NCBI RefSeq assembly: GCF_050314555.1 | Contig: NZ_JBNPNH010000001.1 | Coordinates: 186,001-250,000 of the forward strand | Source: Spyradosoma sp004558035 | GTDB taxonomy: Bacteria; Verrucomicrobiota; Verrucomicrobiia; Opitutales; UBA953 | DNA length: 64,000 nucleotides | Reading direction: 5' to 3' | Shown here: positions 53,101 through 58,242 of the stretch, in pieces | How positions within the stretch are numbered: the stretch's first letter is position 1 | How the letters are laid out: every line of letters begins with the position of its first letter | The notes under the pieces: generated by a model | Databases searched by the model: none | What the model was told of the DNA's origin: nothing | Seen by the model: the letters and a program-made list of their open reading frames with translations, nothing else | Translations under genes and position numbers: made by a program

Positions 53101-53752
53101 GCTTGGCAGAATCGTTTTGCGGGACATTCGACAGAGAAACAATGCCCGCCGTTCCCGTAACGAGAATCGCGTTCGTGCCGAGAGCGAGCGTTCCGCTCGT
53201 GGTTTGCCCACGATCGCCCCACTCCGTAGCGGTCCCGGCGAGTATGTTTGCGCCGCCGATGTAAGAAATGCCGTTCACGTTAACGGGGGAATACTTGTTC
53301 CCGTCACCGCTGAAATAGAGGTAAACGTCGCAGACAAGGAAAGGCGTATCGACGGAAATATTCCATGTGTTGTTCGCGCTCAAGTCCATATAGGAGTGCT
53401 GAATCGCGCTCAAAACGCTTCCCGTTTTGGCAGGTCCGCCCCCCCAAGGACCCTGCGCTCCCACCCATGTGACGGACGCGCCCTCAATCGTGTCGCCGTT
53501 GTAGTTTTTCAGTTCTGAATTCGTTCCGTTCTGACCAGTCGCATTCGACCACCCCGCGGCGCCGACGCCGGTAACAGTGGCGCCGCTCCCGTCCGTGTAA
53601 GTGACAAGCCCGGCGTTTCCCGTCATCTCTGCGGTGATGTTGTCTGCGGTCTGTCCGAAATTGATGCTGATGACTTCTCCGGCTCCGTACGCGGAAGCGC
53701 CCATTGCGGCGGCGGCGAAAAGGGTGGTCAGGAAAAATTTTGAATTTTTCAT
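41120..53752 (-). CDS. Giant autotransporter with beta-strand repeats (4210 residues)
   Basis: One uninterrupted frame. MKNSKFFLTTLFAAAAMGAS is a signal peptide. Residues about 25-250 form an N-terminal domain starting EVISINFGQTADNI. The passenger then repeats autotransporter-associated beta-strand units (for example GAGTLTLSADSTAFSGSL, LEKLGTGTLTLAAAPADAF) from about 250 to 3850, the pattern of TIGR02601/PATR repeats. Residues about 3900-4210 are the outer-membrane barrel (FFAQAQTMSADTG to DAGFRFTW, with aromatic C terminus). GxW-containing linkers (LLWNGGNGVWNVGGNAVW, DLYWNGAVNDVWNTTDANW) mark boundaries between large passenger blocks. It would be secreted by type V secretion and displayed as a very long beta helix. 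Adhesion or biofilm role is inference. The half nearer the N terminus is less GC-rich. No Shine-Dalgarno sequence was seen. Confidence 0.9.
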   Translation of the reverse strand: MKNSKFFLTTLFAAAAMGASAYGAGEVISINFGQTADNITAEMTGNAGLVTYTDGSGATVTGVGAAGWSNATGQNGTNSELKNYNGDTIEGASVTWVGAQGPWGGGPAKTGSVLSAIQHSYMDLSANNTWNISVDTPFLVCDVYLYFSGDGNKYSPVNVNGISYIGGANILAGTATEWGDRGQTTSGTLALGTNAILVTGTAGIVSLSNVPQNDSAKRATISGMQIVETYAGTAHAATLGGDAAWSGVSFDTAWANSQSTVDAATGQITSTNGAYADFTLTADATLTFDSAVVTDAIYVSGEEKTLTLSNAGSGSLTLSGPATLRANAGATIAFDTTAFLFNLADNVSGVKLAGSGTIEFTDADGTAAYGKIGTDFTVASATTVRIDGAVTLDLGSDALVFSGVSREFAGGLSVSGLGLGVSSGATVTISGGASSFTGGISSTQISGILGSDNSVLVSGSGSVLNITGGTLALTQSIGTHAGGVINQSGGTVNTTALRLHDSGGASGTSTYNLSGGVLNISSTNTDTSPTEITHLGVLIGHWGQGKGLLSVTGGVLNAANTVACVSYSSPGEMSISGGEVNLKGINLTGQGTNAAMVTLSGNGRLNVGSAGLATGNNGNGTKKYNLNGGTLGALEDTWSTGAGVTLNVGGAVEIDTTKRVVSDSGASTVSTDGATITLGNIAFADAGALTVSGAGTLKLDGVVSGVTADSAAKITLNGGTLELGDNLKYAFTGADDSLVGKTLNIAVVNGGTVTGTLSSGDFTWNGKPISARTDVTLDGNAGTVTFGDVGAYNLFWKGASGGTWDSSSTTVFGKDSAEGEGTAFVDIDNVTFNIAATETASTYTVNVSSVLTPGDVVTDVGENVTLRFNLSAANQIAGSGTWTKTGAGVLEISSSLSGSRTGDMIVEAGTLRLATDSDTLRAFGTGTLEIKAGGTLDLNGKNSALVSTPIKIAGNGADGNGAVVNNASNEIGTGQQQFANVTLTADASVGGTKNFGTIAGGYGSHSFNLVGFTLTKKGSNTFYVANTQFTAGTINVESGTFRILNNGGNSNAEAVDFIFSGGALTVDAAANSDNPRTFTVKSLSGNSGSVTIGENSTLTIAGGTESNLGVAVTGAGTLTLNNGGTLRFTNGVNQTFTKFNIYGTTIVESGVTLDLTNNSRSENSGGNGALIADGGIIRMADLGWGATKNFGANFNYDRLQLANGGVLEVTAAQADGTGAGQRGFAITGGTGTYRYTGAEASYIVSGEANQLVSVSDGAELVFDITDASGSLTVSKVIAKGTNTSSGNPAHSTSSLRKTGAGSLALSGTVNLSGGFAVDAGSVTISSADFCSGTITVANGATLAFTDTTKFNLANLEDENGIYTLVVNDGGTLSGTENLGTDDFLNAPSRGIASVNVTEGGITATSAARVLTWNGSGATPTWNTAADNLMWTYNGGTASDFQNDDSVEFTANAAGTVTVGEAVRAKTVKFTGGEYTLAGSGSISSAGGVLVTGTGTVLSLSTGGGQSIIHGVLTIENGGVVKLTTGDATGWGGGANAINTLVINGGELVVATNGNQTFNMSGGITLSGAKISKTADAANANIDLYSSTLGITTLASSVTSEIDVNLGLRRNDTAADAGADIEFNVADGDAEVDLLVSGKVRNLSYTNDRLKKLGGGVMKLTGDNAEWTTGGTIAEGTLIAASGTALGTGAISVASGAKLVIEDASADGYSYANAFTLAGELEKTGAGATTLSGTVEMGTATLNGGTSGLTVGSLKYGRGDGVNTATIQGKVNVTGDAQQSSNGQVDGEIVSLAGGAEMTVGGTFGTREENAYDLAQVGVVLNIGDNASLSAANIANGNDFDVTLGANATLSATTALTLNAIWGDKTHSFTGAGADSSQVSAGTVALTSANSVLSLTNLRLDVGNGGISGTGRLVLNNAALGVRDGADGWSTSLNAELSGTVVADAAADKSITLGGVLSGTGALTKSGAGTLVLDPNGGTNNFSGAVTLAGGALEIAGAGALGTSGNVVFAATGTSFGATAATTLSDLTLTFGDVFATETAAGVSLSNITFSNATIEFSDAAQFATAGTVLLLSGYTGTTSDFNLNYVGDGRIYVDAGNLYFSTFMGDLYWNGAVNDVWNTTDANWTEDGVTNRTFVNASSVTFRTADAAVQLAGAFSVSTMTVSESVAFSAAEGAEASSISVNYTDLTIDPGKTLTIGEGVTLDLSGGDAQAGVSRSDILGSGTVKLKLTTTYTNALSLDGFAGTTYVTAGNFRINDAKFGDTLHLAGGVNFELSGGSTVELGAGKNLVLDGTTQVHQNSSANLTFNGSVTGAGTYDRRGAGTLTFNGAVALGGFLQQDNSNDGAVTTFGGTADFANGATLNFAKGSASFNGATTFGDNATLTHSSSSALSFSAPVTFGSGATITHSNGTLTFGGATTFGDGATLTISTGNLASISFTNSLSVGENLKIYYGGSPNASTTLAIGELALSGASTTLTTQNWHGAYQIGKLSLAAGTASATLNLVSEQTSALFSVYELGASGVTDSGDFAGTINVSSTNGGDTRSASLVLSDANIAKNAVVNLATLASPGAQLALGVNAASVTVGGLESAEAVGDRAKVYSGKVAYGAEGGAAPGDGTTRALVIDTTAHADTEHVFRGVIGADLALTKTGAGTQVLTNAGNAFAALEVSGGTLAATNVGALGAADSVTLTDGTLELRGVSGADNDAAEFAKSLTGAGTFALTNTSKVAVAADGLSGFTGTLNVADEASMQVSAAADSETTVGATLDGAGTFEKLGDGTLALSAAAAADRTGSTTVSAGTLALTNASALGSGEVSLAAENATLELRGLASFGNTVNSDAGAGKLALTGGSNLTMNFGDQLSNFGGKVDLGAGTRLNLGINADDVAAFSGFGNAASIGANATLGIDAGAADAAFAMALSGTGTLEKLGTGTLTLAAAPADAFTGTLKIKEGTLKLDGTWTLNNDVAGTGALEISGKITAHASKFTSEFTGATTVLENSELEIWTDTTGSLSTAVTGAGTLTKTGAGTLSLAAGTTVKTVDLRAGGLAGVNLGSGQTLKISYDDVTLSGTNTLTAGTLSFLDGNSALTKLTIADGTTTVGGDLKIDVNVAFPSVTNPSFETGAEVSHVNTYTLIEVASGATLDGWDTLTKDNFLVNGVEITSHRESVLTNVAPGQISLELKSFDLLWNGGNGVWNVGGNAVWTRADATGTTFVETYMNSDRVTFAGTATVTLGEDVAPETIEVTGGGTLTLDCGGHAVKHGRTTIKSGSTLALTIGDAAHAYFAAPVTVSGAGTLKLDMNADADLATLIAGTISGTNGLTFEKAGTKTLTISDGANSKLAGFTADNVVSVSAGTLVIKDGFASIGGAELNVGRDATAKALLTFDESLSNRISGSGTFVKQGAGTLTLSADSTAFSGSLFVDEGTVRLEDANGMGDAALGTDVTVNPDGTLVLAFSDAVYNKNFHGTGTIVADNGEKLTLRGGEGDFSGDFVVNGGLVSAQLGGSFGAGTIVFADADKAVEFKLTEVGAFAGSFSGEGTATLAAGSKELTLSGASSDGFAGTLKVETSAVAEHAEVLGSADATVEIGAAGVLSVEAGTLKAKLAGSGMLAKTGADTTLTLANADNADFTGRIAVKEGALSVSDAAALGATRGVELSAGATLDIVVRAGETFTLDRAVTGEGDLVVRGEGDGTHAFVYGLSGKNFHGNMTFSGVSAVSASNFTADDGLLRLTNAATWDARGGVSIGERSVLTLLSTRVSAAADVRTTSADSEAGIASTLTSGGFRASSGVSGSVELSGISVTPTTTASGEAGAVLSFGVDSRPDARVAPIALSGDGSVTLNNVSVEVLLGGDLGSAFDVSEIRLVDTERGGMVDGSGVDSATIVLADGSEVEYHYRNGWLTLEAVPTGMNLAYAAMVTLPTETFSQDVRSLHRRMEQRRFGVEDRNEWQFFAQAQTMSADTGSDKSDSATFDYSTYGALVGADVRVGESTLFGLALAYDRGTADIHDDQGEITSDAYRATLYAGTVFADYLYAEAGAHVGFASNEIDRKGDYDRNKGDADAWSAGAFATVGGVIPTGVDGFFLTPHVGVAYLTTHVESFEERGTSAMDVDSISADSLRASVGLGAQVAFGFGEVPTRFTLDVSYSRECLDDDVDAKIRTEDGSLTRTEKAFAEDVISVGAGLDFSLSKNTGVFLNYTADFGLNSDVTHRADAGFRFTW

Positions 53753-53802
53753 AAACGGGGGTTGATTTTCGGGTGATGCTGATGGTTTAAAGGGGGAATG
53801 CC

Positions 53803-53821
53803 GCGGGGAGGGTTTCCCCGC
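53803..53821 (-). promoter_or_regulatory. 5' UTR hairpin of the giant autotransporter
   Basis: GCGGGGA and TCCCCGC form a perfect 7-bp stem with a 5-base loop, about 50 bases before the start codon and downstream of the candidate promoter. It may affect mRNA stability or translation. Confidence 0.4.
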
Positions 53822-53833
53822 AGATTGTGCGTG

Positions 53834-53862
53834 AGTATTCGCCTTTTTCGGCGTTCCCGCAA
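53834..53862 (-). promoter_or_regulatory. Candidate promoter of the giant autotransporter
   Basis: On the minus strand TTGCGG (53862-53857), 17 bases, then AATACT (53839-53834), giving a leader of about 70 bases. Both boxes are imperfect. Confidence 0.35.
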
Positions 53863-53879
53863 GCGAAATCTCCCGCGTA

Positions 53880-54580
53880 ACTCGCGGACGAGCGCAGAAT
53901 TCTTAACAGGGATTGAAGTTTTTTAACCGCAAAGGCAAAGGAAATTGAAGAAAGGTTGAACAAAGGGAGAGGCGCGAAAAATCTCCAGCGGAACTCCGTT
54001 TCTCTGTTTCTCTGTGTTTGAAGAAAGGTTAAAGGTTAAGGGTTAAAGTTTAAAGAAAAGTTTTTATCGGGAGGATTTCGGGGGATTTTTTCCTTGCTTC
54101 GAGAGGAGAGCTCGCGGAAAATATGCGGAGATTTTCAAACAGCGCTTCCGTGTTCGGCGTTGGTGTCGCATGAATCGGAAGAGCGGCGGCGGAGAAGTTT
54201 CGGTTTCTCCGCCGCTTTGTTTTCAACGAGCCCGGGAGAAGGGCGCCGCAAGCGGAAATTTTGCCGCAGATGACGCGGATGAGCGCAGATTTTTTAACAG
54301 GGATTGAAGGGATTTCGGGGGATTTTAAACCGCAAAGGTAAAGGAAGTTAAAGAAAGGTTGAACAAAGGGAGAGGCGAGAAAAATCTCCAGCGGAACTCC
54401 GTTTCTCTGTTTCTCCGTTTCTCTGTGTTTGAAAAAAGCTTAAAGGTTAAAGGTTAAGGGTTAAGGGTTAAGGGTTAAAGAGAAGTTTCTATCGGGAGGA
54501 TTTCGGGGGATTTTTAAACCGCGAAGGCAAAGGAAGTTAAAGAAAGGTTTTTGAAGCTTGCATCTCCAAAGCGAAGCCTG
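53880..54580. repeat. Direct duplication of a repeat-rich intergenic block
   Basis: A block containing AACAGGGATTGAAG, AACCGCAAAGG, GAACAAAGGGAGAGGCG, AAATCTCCAGCGGAACTCCG, GTTTCTCT units (8 bp), GGTTAAG units (7 bp) and TATCGGGAGGATTTCGGGGG occurs at about 53891-54090 and again at about 54275-54520. The second copy has more GGTTAAG units (54433-54478). Inverted fragments of the same words lie at 55060-55110. No coding sequence is evident. Confidence 0.75.
54186..54222. terminator. Terminator-like hairpin inside the left arm
   Basis: GCGGCGGAGAA (54186-54196) pairs perfectly with TTCTCCGCCGC (54205-54215), followed by TTTGTTTTC. Confidence 0.55.
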
Positions 54581-54633
54581 CATGCTCCGGGCAGTTTTTT
54601 GTTTTCCCGCGCAGGATGCGCGCGAAGCGCTTT

Positions 54634-54747
54634 ATGCGTTACCCGCGCAACAAAAAACAGGAAGCGCTGCTGCTTGCGGCGGCGATCGTAACGGTGATTT
54701 CGGGCGTGCTCGAAATCCTTGAGAAAATCTGCCGCTGGTTGCTGTAG
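54634..54747 (+). CDS. Candidate small hydrophobic membrane protein (37-43 residues)
   Basis: From the ATG at 54634: MRYPRNKKQEALLLAAAIVT followed by VISGVLEILEKICRWLL and a TAG stop; an in-frame ATG at 54616 would add MRAKRF. A basic N terminus, one hydrophobic helix of about 20 residues and an amphipathic end give the profile of small membrane proteins and type I toxin peptides. A 10-bp hairpin follows the stop by 7 bases, and a degenerate copy of the start region (MRYPVQQNSGRAV, stop) lies at 54849. It is the only protein-like frame in the 1.5-kb gap. Real translation is unproven. Confidence 0.4.
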   Translation: MRYPRNKKQEALLLAAAIVTVISGVLEILEKICRWLL

Positions 54748-54754
54748 GCTTCCG

Positions 54755-54790
54755 GGACGTCGTTCTTCACGGGACGGCGTCCTTCTTCGT
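54755..54790 (+). terminator. Hairpin following the small ORF
   Basis: GGACGTCGTT (54755-54764) pairs with GACGGCGTCC (54773-54782), including two G-T pairs, followed by the T-rich TTCTTCGT. Confidence 0.5.
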
Positions 54791-54801
54791 CAGAACGAAA
54801 A

Positions 54802-54831
54802 GCGGCGGAGACGCCGAAGCCTCTCCGCCGC
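54802..54831. repeat. Hairpin in the right arm, inverted counterpart of 54186-54215
   Basis: GCGGCGGAGA (54802-54811) pairs with TCTCCGCCGC (54822-54831). Sequence and position mirror the left-arm hairpin. The interval from here to 55245 holds the rest of the inverted arm, GGGTTAAAG units, CGGGACGCTCGCCCTCCCG and ATTCGCG units, but no supported gene. Confidence 0.5.
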
Positions 54832-55245
54832 CGCTCCGAGGAATTTCATGCGCTACCCTGTGCAACAAAATTCCGGAAGAGCTGTTTAAAGATTTTCGAA
54901 CATTTTCCGCGCGGACGCTTCTCGAAGCAAGGAAAAAATCCCTGTAAAGGAAAGATTAAAGGTGAAGGGTTAAAGCTTAAAGAGAAGTTTGTGTCGGGAG
55001 GATTTCGGGGCAAGCGGGACGCTCGCCCTCCCGTGAAATTCGCGCTCATTCGCGGCAATTCGCGGTTTCAACCTTTCTTTAACTTTCCTTGACTTCGCGG
55101 TCTTTCTCTGCGTTCTTTGCGTTTTCCGATTTCGGGAGCAAGCGGGACGCCGCCCTCCTTTTCATCTTCCGCGCGCGAATTTTGCTGTTATCAAAGCCGG
55201 GAAAATGTTTTTTAATTGCCCGAAAATCTTTCCCGAAACGAAGCG

Positions 55246-57228
55246 ATGAAGAAAAATCAGACGAACGCATGGACGCCGGCGGAGGCGGAGGAATACTACG
55301 GTTTCAGACGCTGGGGCGCCGGTCTCTTCTCCGTGGACGAGGACGGGTTCCTCAACGTCCACCCGCAGGGCGACGCGCGGCGCATCCGCATCACCGACAT
55401 CATCAAGGAAGCGGAGAGCATGGGGCTGCGCCCGCCGATGACGATCCGGATTCAGGACGTGCTGCGTTCCCGCGTCATCCAGCTCAACCGCGCGTTTCAG
55501 GCGGCGATCAAGGACGAAGAATACCGCGGGAAATATCAGGGCGTGTTCCCGATCAAGGTCAACCAGCTCCGCGAAGTCGTCGAGGAGATTCTCGACGCGG
55601 GCGAGGACTACGACTACGGGCTCGAGGCGGGGAGCAAGCCGGAGCTGCTGATCGCGCTCGCGCTGCTTGAGAACAAGAAGGCGCTGCTCGTCTGCAACGG
55701 CTACAAGGACGAGGAATACATCCGGCTCGCCCTGCTCGGGCGCCGTCTCGGCAAGCGCACGATCATCGTCGTGGAGCAGCTCGAGGAGGTGGATCAGATC
55801 GTCCGCATCGCGCGCGAGATGAACGCCGAGCCCGTGATCGGCTTCCGCGTCAAGCTCACGACGAGCGGCGAAGGCAAATGGGCGAAGTCCGCCGGCGAAT
55901 ACGCGAAGTTCGGGCTGACGCCGGGCGAGATCATCCTCGCGGCGAAAAAGCTGAAGCACGCGCGCATGGCGTCCGCGCTGCGCCTGCTGCATTTCCACAT
56001 CGGTTCGCAGGTGCCGAACATTCTGACCATCAAGAAGGCCGTCACCGAAGCCGCGCGCTTCTACTGCGAGCTCGCGAAGATGGGCTTCCCGATGGAGCAC
56101 CTCGACGTCGGCGGCGGGCTCGGCATCGACTACGACGGCTCGCGTTCCAACTACGAGAGCTCCATGAATTATTCCATGGAAGTGTACGCGCGCGACATCG
56201 TGGCGAACATCAAGGCGGTCTGCGACGACGCCGACGTGCCGCACCCGACGATCACTTCCGAGAGCGGGCGCGCGATCGTCGCCCCGCACGCGATTCTCGT
56301 CACCGAGGCCGTGGGGCGCATCGTCTCCGCGGACGACACGACGACGCCGCTCGTCACGCGCAGGAAGGCGGCGATCGTCCGCGAGCTCGAGGAAGTGCTC
56401 CGCGACGGCGGGCGCTACGGTCTGCTCGAGCGTTTTCACGACGCGCGGCAGAAGCGCGAAGAGGCGCATTCGCTTTTCCAGCACGGCTACCTCAATCTCG
56501 AGAACCGCGCCGAGGCGGACCGTCTGTTCTGGCAGATCTGTCGTCAGATTCAGAAGGAGATTCCCTCGCTCGAAGGGAACGTTCCCGAAGAGCTTCTCGA
56601 CCTCGACGTCATGCTTTCCGAGCAGTACGTCTGCAATTTCTCCGTCTTCCAGTCGCTGCTCGACAGCTGGGCGATCGGCCAGCTCTTCCCGATCGCGCCG
56701 CTGCACCGGCTCACGGAAAAGCCGACCGTTCCCGCGACGCTCGCGGACATCACCTGCGACAGCGACGGCAAGGTCTCCGAGTTCGTCGATTTCGAGGACG
56801 TCCGCAACACGCTGAACCTGCACCGCCTCGCGCCGGGAACGCCGTACTACCTCGGCACCTTCCTCGTCGGCGCGTATCAGGACATCATCGGCGACCTGCA
56901 CAATCTCTTCGGGCGCGTGGACGAGGCGCACGTCTTCCTCGAAGACGACGAGGAGGACGGCTTCTACATCGAGGAGGCGATCTCGGGCTATTCCGTGGAC
57001 AAGATTCTGAACATGATTCAGTACAACGCCGACGATCTGTGCCGCATGCTCAAGCGCGAGATCGACCGCGCGACCAAGGCGGACAAGGTGCGCCCGCGCG
57101 AGGGCATCTCCATGCTCGCGCTCTACGAAAAGCTGATCCGCGACAAGTCCTACCTCGTCCCCGTGCACAAGAAGCGCGCGCGCCGCAAAGCTCCGGAGAA
57201 GAAGCCCGAAGCGCCCGCCGCGGAATGA
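55246..57228 (+). CDS. speA: Biosynthetic arginine decarboxylase (SpeA)
   Basis: A 660-residue fold-III PLP decarboxylase making agmatine from arginine, the first step of polyamine synthesis. PLP lysine K104 in VFPIKVNQLREVVEEI; HFHIGSQVPN, LDVGGGLGIDYDG and SESGRAIVAPHAIL match SpeA. The GTPYYLGTFLVGAYQDIIGD region carries the second-subunit active-site residues. Length is normal. The ATG at 55246 was preferred to an upstream in-frame ATG because the family begins close to this point (WTPAEAEEYYGF). The C terminus has a Lys/Ala/Pro tail. The stop overlaps the next start (ATGA). Confidence 0.95.
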   Translation: MKKNQTNAWTPAEAEEYYGFRRWGAGLFSVDEDGFLNVHPQGDARRIRITDIIKEAESMGLRPPMTIRIQDVLRSRVIQLNRAFQAAIKDEEYRGKYQGVFPIKVNQLREVVEEILDAGEDYDYGLEAGSKPELLIALALLENKKALLVCNGYKDEEYIRLALLGRRLGKRTIIVVEQLEEVDQIVRIAREMNAEPVIGFRVKLTTSGEGKWAKSAGEYAKFGLTPGEIILAAKKLKHARMASALRLLHFHIGSQVPNILTIKKAVTEAARFYCELAKMGFPMEHLDVGGGLGIDYDGSRSNYESSMNYSMEVYARDIVANIKAVCDDADVPHPTITSESGRAIVAPHAILVTEAVGRIVSADDTTTPLVTRRKAAIVRELEEVLRDGGRYGLLERFHDARQKREEAHSLFQHGYLNLENRAEADRLFWQICRQIQKEIPSLEGNVPEELLDLDVMLSEQYVCNFSVFQSLLDSWAIGQLFPIAPLHRLTEKPTVPATLADITCDSDGKVSEFVDFEDVRNTLNLHRLAPGTPYYLGTFLVGAYQDIIGDLHNLFGRVDEAHVFLEDDEEDGFYIEEAISGYSVDKILNMIQYNADDLCRMLKREIDRATKADKVRPREGISMLALYEKLIRDKSYLVPVHKKRARRKAPEKKPEAPAAE

Positions 57229-58235
57229 GAGCCGCCATGGGCGCCGGCGTTTCCGAGCTTCTCGACGCGGCGGCCGCGAAGAACGGCGGTCTGCTCAGCT
57301 TCCGCGATTTTTCCGCAATCGCGCTCTTCGCGCCCGGCTGCGGCTACTACGCGCGGGAACGCGAACGCGTCGGCGTCGCGCCGGGAACGGATTTCTACAC
57401 GGCGTCGAGTCTCGGCGGCGAAGTCTTCGGCGGGCTCGTCGCGCGGGCGGCGCGCACGCTTCTCGAACGCGCCGGTGCCGACCCGCGCGAGTTCACGCTC
57501 GTCGAAATCGGCTCCGAGCCCGGGCAGGATCTCTTCGCGGGCGCGGCGGACGCCTTTGCGGGAACGCGGCGCTTCCGTCTCGGCGACGCCGTCGAAATCC
57601 CGGAAAAGGCCGTCGTCTTCGCGAACGAGCTCTTCGATGCGCAGCCCTTTCATCGGCTGATCTTCAGGGACGGCGCGTGGCGCGAAACCGGCGTCTTCCG
57701 TTCCCGCGAAAGCGGCGAATGGATCGAGACGCTCCTGCCCGCGCTCTCGACGGACGCGCTGCGGAGCTTCGTCGCGCGCGAGCTGCCGGCGGAGATCGAC
57801 GAGGGCTGGCGGCTCGACATCGCGCTCGACGCGGAGACGCTGCTCGAAAAAATCCTCGCGGGCGCGTGGCGCGGCGCGATCGTCTTTCCGGACTACGGCA
57901 AGACGCTCGCGGACTGCCTCGACTCCTTCCCGGAAGGCACCGCGCGCGCGTATTTCCGCCACGCGCAGACGAACGCGCTCACGGCGCGCCCCGGCGAGCA
58001 GGACCTCACCTGCCACGTGTTCTGGGAACGCCTCGAAAAGACCGCGCGGGAACGCGGCTTCGCCGACGCGGGCGTGCTGCGCCAGGAAGCCTTCTTCATG
58101 AAATTCGCGCTGCCGGAGACGGAGCGCATCGTCGCGCGCGGCACGCCGCGGGAACGCGCCCGCCTCGTCGAGCTGATTCACCCCGCGAAGATGGGCCACG
58201 CCTTCCGCGTCCTCTCGGGAACGCGCGGGCTCTGA
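57225..58235 (+). CDS. SAM-dependent methyltransferase, MidA/NDUFAF7 family
   Basis: A 336-residue protein. The N-terminal SFRDFSAIALFAPGCGYYAR and GTDFYTASSLGGEVFGGLVA are typical of the family (in eukaryotes an arginine methyltransferase for complex I assembly). VEIGSEPGQDLFAG corresponds to the SAM-binding loop, where the usual GxGxG is altered to GSEPG. VFANELFDAQPFHRLIF is the conserved N-E-x-x-D-A block. The start at 57225 overlaps the speA stop (ATGA); a second ATG at 57237 is possible. The bacterial substrate is unknown. Converges on ilvA with a 7-bp gap. Confidence 0.85.
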   Translation: MRAAMGAGVSELLDAAAAKNGGLLSFRDFSAIALFAPGCGYYARERERVGVAPGTDFYTASSLGGEVFGGLVARAARTLLERAGADPREFTLVEIGSEPGQDLFAGAADAFAGTRRFRLGDAVEIPEKAVVFANELFDAQPFHRLIFRDGAWRETGVFRSRESGEWIETLLPALSTDALRSFVARELPAEIDEGWRLDIALDAETLLEKILAGAWRGAIVFPDYGKTLADCLDSFPEGTARAYFRHAQTNALTARPGEQDLTCHVFWERLEKTARERGFADAGVLRQEAFFMKFALPETERIVARGTPRERARLVELIHPAKMGHAFRVLSGTRGL

Positions 58236-58242
58236 AGCGCGC

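Larger units (their letters stand above)
54082..54942. repeat. Long inverted repeat enclosing about 720 bp
   Basis: 54082-54150 and 54872-54942 are imperfect reverse complements about 70 bp long: both contain CTCGAAGCAAGGAAAAAATC and CATTTTCCGCG-like words in matching order, plus GCTGTTT. Just inside, a GCGGCGGAGA hairpin occurs on both sides (54186-54215 and 54802-54831), also inverted. The arms frame a candidate small membrane protein gene at 54634. It could be a decayed mobile element or duplicated regulatory cassette. Confidence 0.65.

Noticed and set aside
54433..54478. Telomere-like GGTTAAG repeats as a chromosome end
   Set aside because: The array is short, internal, and one of several drifting 7-bp arrays in the window.
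54846..55058. A 70-codon minus-strand frame in the repeat interval
   Set aside because: It is composed of the inverted-repeat sequence (words such as SLSFNPSPLI arise from the repeats), with no ribosome binding site or conservation signal.
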